This document shows, in pieces, positions 6,390 through 9,930 of a stretch of 9,930 bases of DNA. This DNA is from DASVDK01 sp036562265 [NCBI: Thermodesulfobacteriota bacterium]. Lineage in GTDB: Bacteria; DASVDK01. Position 1 is the first letter of the stretch. Each line of letters opens with the position of its first letter. Below the pieces are notes generated by a model. It saw only the letters and a program-made list of their open reading frames with translations, was not told where the DNA came from and made no database searches. A program made the position numbers and the translations under genes. Where the stretch lies: contig DATCKS010000223.1 of NCBI GenBank assembly GCA_036562265.1, positions 1 through 9,930 of the forward strand, in the 5' to 3' direction.

Positions 6390-7148
6390 CTAGAACGCGA
6401 AGCGCCGCATCCCGCCGTCCACGTGGATCACCTCGCCCGTGATGTAGCGCCCCCTGGGCGAGGCCAGGAAGGCGACGAGGTACGCGACGTCGTGGGGCTC
6501 GCCGAAGTAGCCGAGCGGGATGTTGGCCTTCGCGAACGCCTCCCGATCCTCGGGCGTCGGGTGGAGGCGCTCGACGATCTGCTCGCTCATGATCCGGCCG
6601 GGCGGGATGGAGTTGACGGTGATGCCGTAGGGGCCGACCTCCCGTGAGAGCCCCTTGGCCCAGGCGTGCACCGCCGCCTTGGCGGCGTTGGCCGCGTTCA
6701 TCCCCCGCGGTTCGGACGAGCCGGTGATGTTGATGATCCGGCCCCATCGGCGCTGCCGCATGGAGGGAAGCAGCGCGTGCGTGAGCCGCCGCAACGCCAC
6801 GAAGTTGACGGCGAAGGCCTCCGTCCACTGCTCCTCGGTGGCGTCGACCGGCAGCGGGCGCGAGCCGCCGGCGCTGTTCACGAGGATGTCGGCGCGCCCG
6901 AACGCACCGAGGACGCGGTCGCGGACGAGCGTGTGGGCGTCCGGCGTACCGAGGTCCACCGGGACGACGAGCGGGCGGGGCGCTCCCGAGGCGGCGATCT
7001 CGTCCGCGAGTCGCTCGAGGCGCTCCGCGCGCCGCGCCACGACGGCAAGCTGAACCCCCTCGGCCGCGAGCACCTCGGCGACCGCGCGCCCGATGCCCGC
7101 GCTTGCCCCGGTCACGACCGCCACCCGGTCACGCAACTCCAGGTCCAC
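6390..7148 (-). CDS. SDR-family oxidoreductase-like protein lacking the catalytic tyrosine
   Basis: The 252-residue protein has a classical short-chain dehydrogenase fold. TGASAGIG (13-20) is the dinucleotide-binding motif, NSAG (91-94) replaces the usual NNAG, Asn115 lies in AFAVNFVAL, serines 144-145 lie in NITGSSEP, and Lys157 is retained. The catalytic YxxxK is not intact: the position four residues before Lys157 is Ala153 (segment NAANAAKAAVHAW). Some SDR subgroups annotated as 3-oxoacyl-ACP reductase-like also lack this Tyr, so the reaction may be non-standard or lost. I chose the GTG at 7148 because it has AGGAGG 8 nt upstream and gives the usual short N-terminus (DLELRDRVAVVTG). The longer ATG at 7217 would add 23 unrelated residues that overlap the preceding gene. 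It starts 1 nt after the stop of paralogue B and is probably co-translated with it. Confidence 0.88.
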   Translation of the reverse strand: MDLELRDRVAVVTGASAGIGRAVAEVLAAEGVQLAVVARRAERLERLADEIAASGAPRPLVVPVDLGTPDAHTLVRDRVLGAFGRADILVNSAGGSRPLPVDATEEQWTEAFAVNFVALRRLTHALLPSMRQRRWGRIINITGSSEPRGMNAANAAKAAVHAWAKGLSREVGPYGITVNSIPPGRIMSEQIVERLHPTPEDREAFAKANIPLGYFGEPHDVAYLVAFLASPRGRYITGEVIHVDGGMRRFAF

Positions 7149-7149
7149 G

Positions 7150-8595
7150 TCACCGTCCTCCTGCCGCGGCCCCACCCGCGGCCTCGTGCCATGGTCGATC
7201 GACCCCGTCCCGCCCAAGGCCCCCGAGCAGCTCGGCGATCGCGCCGGCTGGCAGCGTGTCGACGCGCTCGAGCGTCTCGAGCGTGCGCGACGCCTCGGCC
7301 GGCCCGAGGAGGAGGCCGAGGCACCCGCGAGCCTTGTCCGCGAGGAGGCGCCTCTCGATCGGCCTGCCCCAGATGCCGGGCGGCCCGTCGCACCGGCGCT
7401 CGAGCGACCGGCCGTCGTCGAGGGTGACCTGGATCCGCACGTGCATCCGGTCGAAGCGGCCCTCGATGGCCGGGTCCTGGACGAGCTCCGTGCGGGCGAG
7501 GAGCCGCTCCATGTCGGGAGCGAAGCGGCGGGCGTCGGTGAAGCTCTCGATCCCCACCCGCCCGTCGAGCAGCGCGACGGCGGCCGCGTACTGGAAGCTG
7601 AACTTCCCCGCCAGGCCGGTGGCCGGCCGCGGCCGATCGACGTACGGCATGACGGGGGTGGTGATGCGCACCCGCTCGATGCGGGCGCCTGGCGGCAGCG
7701 CGGGGTGCAGGTCGAGCGCGGCGGCGATGGCGAAGTGTGTGCCGTACTGGCTCGGGAACACCTTGAAGGCGGGCCCCGGGTCGACGACGTGCAGCGTCTC
7801 GACCGGGGCGACGAGGCGCGACGGGTCGAAGGCCTCGCCGAAGAACGCGTAGCCGAAGCCGCGGCGGCCGGCCAGGGCGTCGGGGTCGGCGGTGAACCCG
7901 CGGCCGGCGAGGAGGGCGGCGTCGAGCCCAGAGGCCGCGGCGTCGCCGCAGTGGAGCCCCTTGGTCATGCTGCCGACGTTGACCAGCACCGCGCCGGCCC
8001 GCGACGCGGCGATCCCGAGGGCGTGCGCGAGCTCGTCGGCGCCAAGCCCGAGGAGCACGGCGCTTGCCGCCGCGGCGCCGAGGGGACCGACCACGCCCGG
8101 CGGATGGAAGGTGAGCTGTGCGGGCTCGTACTGGCCCGACGCGAGCCGCAGCCGCGCCTGCGCCTCGATGCCGACCGCCAGCGCGAGGAGGAGCCGCTCG
8201 CCGCCGGGGGCCGGTCGCGCCGCCGGCCCCGGCACCTCGACGCCGCGCGACAGCGCCTCGCCGAGGGCGAGGATCGCCGGTAGCGTGGTCGAGACGGCGT
8301 GGTTGGGCGGGTTCCACATCGGCTCCCAGTCGAGGACGTGCATCGCCGCCCCGTTCGTCCGGGCGGCGGCGACCGGGTCGGTGCGGAAGCCGTGACCGAT
8401 GACGGTGGCGACCGGCGCGCCGCCGGCGGCGGCCGCCTGCGCCGCGAGCAGGCGCGGCCCCTTCTCGAGGCTGCCGGCCGCGGCGATGGCGACGCCGTCG
8501 ACCACGAGATCGCGGCACGTCGCCCGCTCGGCGTCCGTCAGGCCGCGGTCGGCGATGGTGAGGAGCAGCCGGGCGAACTCGGCCGTCAGGCTCAT
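7150..8595 (-). CDS. MmgE/PrpD family protein, paralogue B
   Basis: This 481-residue member of the MmgE/PrpD family is slightly longer than its neighbours, with extra residues around 117-133 and a Gly/Ala-rich C-terminal end. Family landmarks are Asn81 (RTNGAAMHVLDW), Asp89, His99 in NPPNHAVSTTLPA, His164 in LTFHPPGVVGPLG, Lys212 and His215 in SMTKGLHCGDAA, and His287 in FPSQYGTHFAI. The set of candidate active-site residues is therefore retained. The DDxH segment is unusual (DWEPMWNPPNH), and the CC pair found in the other two copies is replaced by SQ. The reaction is not assignable. Family precedents are 2-methylcitrate dehydration, cis-aconitate decarboxylation and iminodisuccinate epimerisation. 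The start ATG at 8595 overlaps the stop of paralogue C (ATGA), and the SDR follows after 1 nt, so B, C and the SDR look like one translational unit. Confidence 0.88.
   Translation of the reverse strand: MSLTAEFARLLLTIADRGLTDAERATCRDLVVDGVAIAAAGSLEKGPRLLAAQAAAAGGAPVATVIGHGFRTDPVAAARTNGAAMHVLDWEPMWNPPNHAVSTTLPAILALGEALSRGVEVPGPAARPAPGGERLLLALAVGIEAQARLRLASGQYEPAQLTFHPPGVVGPLGAAAASAVLLGLGADELAHALGIAASRAGAVLVNVGSMTKGLHCGDAAASGLDAALLAGRGFTADPDALAGRRGFGYAFFGEAFDPSRLVAPVETLHVVDPGPAFKVFPSQYGTHFAIAAALDLHPALPPGARIERVRITTPVMPYVDRPRPATGLAGKFSFQYAAAVALLDGRVGIESFTDARRFAPDMERLLARTELVQDPAIEGRFDRMHVRIQVTLDDGRSLERRCDGPPGIWGRPIERRLLADKARGCLGLLLGPAEASRTLETLERVDTLPAGAIAELLGGLGRDGVDRPWHEAAGGAAAGGR
7157..7162 (-). 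promoter_or_regulatory. Shine-Dalgarno AGGAGG deciding the SDR GTG start
   Basis: On the - strand AGGAGG lies within the last codons of the upstream MmgE/PrpD gene, 8 nt before the GTG at 7148. This supports the shorter GTG-initiated SDR over the ATG at 7217 and indicates coupled translation. Confidence 0.65.
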
Positions 8596-9930
8596 GCCGC
8601 CGGCCGCTCGAGGAACCCGAGGAGATCGCCGGCGGACCACCGGTCGAGGTCGCCGACGGCGGCCTCGACGCGCTCCGCTCCCGCCTCGCCGAGGATCGGC
8701 GCGGCGAGCGCCCGGAACTTCGCGCGCAGGGCGGCGTCGCGCCCCGGGTTGGCCGGCGACCCGGAGGGGTCGAGCACGTCGACGCGACGGAACCGGCCGG
8801 GCGCCTCCTCGACCTCGACCCAGCCGGCGAAGCGGCCGGGATAGATCGCGTCGAGCGCCGGGTCGTGGACCACCTCGATCGACTCGGCCAGGGCGGTGAC
8901 GGTCCGGTCGGCGATGCGGTCGGCCGCGAACTGCCGCGGCAGGACCGCGCCGTCGGTGAGCGCCACGGCCACGCAGTAGCGGAGGCTCATCTGGGCGTTG
9001 AGGGCGGTGCCGGGACGGTAGGGGTAGCCGCACTGGACGTCCACGACGCGGGCGACGCCGGCGCGGACGCGCGCCCCGGGGCGGTAGCTCGCCCGGAGGG
9101 CGAGTGCGGCGTCGATGTGGGGGTGCACGCTGCCGCAGCACGAGTACGGCTTGAAGGTCGTCTCGGCGGCGTGCCAGGTCGCGCCGAGACCACCGACGAG
9201 CGGTCCCGGATCCGAGTGGTCGGAGAAGGCCTTGAGGAGCCCGCCGTCGGCCGCCTCGTACACGCTGGTCGGCCCGGTGAAGCCCATCGCGGCCAGCTCC
9301 GCCGCGAGGACGCCCGACTGGGCGGAGCGTCCGGGATGGAACCGCTTGCTCATCGACCCGTCGGCGTTGAAGGCGAAGAGGCCGGCGGACTGGGTGCCGG
9401 CGAGGCCGAGCGCCCACGCGGTCCGCTCCGCGTCGAAGCCGAGGAGGACGGCGGTCGCCGCCGCCGCGCCGAACGTGCCGCAGACGCCGGTCAGGTGCCA
9501 GCCGCGCAGGCGGGCGTGCGACGGCTCGAGGGCGAGCGCCGTGCGGATCATGACCTCGTAGCCGGCGACGATGGCCGTCTCGAGCCGCTCCCCTGCGCCG
9601 CCGTACGCCTCCGCCGTGGCGAGCGCCGCCGGGACGACGACCGCCCCGGGGTGGAGCTTGGCGTTGTGGAAGTCGTCCAGTTCGAAGGCGTGCGCCGCGA
9701 CGCCGTTCACCAGCGCGGCGTCGCTCGGCCGCAGGTCGGCGCGGCCGCTCCCCCATCGGCGGGCGAGCGGCCCCCTGCCCGGCGCCCAGCGCGACACCCA
9801 GTCGGCGACGATCCCGGTCCACGGCTGGTCCATGCCGACGAGACCGACGCCGAGCGTGTCGAGGACGAAGAGGCGGACGGCGCGGCGGACCGGCTCCGGG
9901 ATGTCCTCGTGCCCGAGCCCCGCCAGCCAG
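8592..9930 (-). CDS. MmgE/PrpD family protein, paralogue C (5' end beyond the window)
   Basis: The frame is open to the right edge of the window. An internal ATG at 9833 is not the true start, because the 32 codons before it encode a typical family N-terminus (LAGLGHEDIPEPVRRAVRLF, then VLDTLGVGLVG). About 445 codons are visible, and only some ten residues are probably missing. Landmarks are NGVAAHAFELDDFHNAKLHP with its Asp pair and His, the His in RGWHLTGVCGTFG, SMSKRFHPGRSAQSG with Lys and His, and FKPYSCCGSVHPHID with the CC pair and His. These are the conserved features of active MmgE/PrpD enzymes, so this is the most canonical of the three copies. It overlaps paralogue B by ATGA. Its promoter lies outside the window. 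The substrate is unknown. Confidence 0.9.
   Translation of the reverse strand, partial: WLAGLGHEDIPEPVRRAVRLFVLDTLGVGLVGMDQPWTGIVADWVSRWAPGRGPLARRWGSGRADLRPSDAALVNGVAAHAFELDDFHNAKLHPGAVVVPAALATAEAYGGAGERLETAIVAGYEVMIRTALALEPSHARLRGWHLTGVCGTFGAAAATAVLLGFDAERTAWALGLAGTQSAGLFAFNADGSMSKRFHPGRSAQSGVLAAELAAMGFTGPTSVYEAADGGLLKAFSDHSDPGPLVGGLGATWHAAETTFKPYSCCGSVHPHIDAALALRASYRPGARVRAGVARVVDVQCGYPYRPGTALNAQMSLRYCVAVALTDGAVLPRQFAADRIADRTVTALAESIEVVHDPALDAIYPGRFAGWVEVEEAPGRFRRVDVLDPSGSPANPGRDAALRAKFRALAAPILGEAGAERVEAAVGDLDRWSAGDLLGFLERPAA

Noticed and set aside
5635-6828. 397-codon - strand frame spanning the LysE gene and part of the SDR gene
   Set aside because: It is a shifted frame through both real genes with an Arg-rich translation. 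Both frames it shadows carry conserved family motifs.
7149-7217. SDR start at the ATG at 7217
   Set aside because: It would add 23 residues unlike the family and overlap paralogue B by 68 nt, whereas the GTG at 7148 has a well-spaced AGGAGG.
7093-8283. 396-codon open frame on the + strand opposite MmgE/PrpD paralogue B
   Set aside because: It is a low-complexity Arg/Glu/Ala-rich translation antisense to a gene with clear family motifs. It has no domain and no ribosome site.

Overview
The window is strongly GC-rich. Third codon positions are almost all G or C, genes are packed tightly with ATGA/GTGA overlaps, and AT-rich DNA is confined to the short promoter region near the left end. The solute-binding protein has a Sec signal peptide with an AxA-type cleavage site and no lipobox cysteine. 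That points to a free periplasmic protein and so to a diderm bacterium. A soil or sediment lineage such as Candidatus Rokubacteria/Methylomirabilota or a high-GC proteobacterium would fit, but this is inferred from style only. No marker gene fixes the taxonomy, and no RNA gene, mobile element or CRISPR array is visible.

Left half, + strand (about 50-5650): an AT-rich promoter region with several inverted repeats is followed by an apparent six-gene operon. The order is an RpiR-type HTH-SIS regulator, the ATPase of a glycine betaine/choline/carnitine (OpuC/OsmVWXY)-type ABC importer, its two inner-membrane permeases, an MmgE/PrpD-family enzyme, and the periplasmic binding protein. The first five genes overlap or nearly touch. 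The binding-protein gene has a 35-nt leader and the best Shine-Dalgarno sequence on this strand. A GC palindrome follows it in a 40-nt convergent spacer.

Right half, - strand (9930 down to 5688): a second MmgE/PrpD gene, whose 5' end is cut by the window edge, overlaps a third MmgE/PrpD gene by ATGA. That gene is followed after 1 nt by an SDR-family gene with a GTG start. After a 99-nt gap comes a LysE/RhtB-type exporter. The two clusters converge at about 5650-5690.

Taken together, the locus looks like an uptake-and-catabolism island for a small polar, probably zwitterionic compound. The importer brings the compound in, RpiR senses a ligand through its SIS domain, and up to three MmgE/PrpD enzymes (dehydratase, decarboxylase or epimerase chemistry on carboxylic acids) plus an SDR-like protein process it. 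The LysE-type exporter may relieve build-up of an amino-acid-like product. The substrate cannot be read from the sequence. The most notable points are the MmgE/PrpD gene inserted inside the transporter operon, the divergent active-site residues of the three MmgE/PrpD paralogues, and the missing catalytic tyrosine in the SDR.
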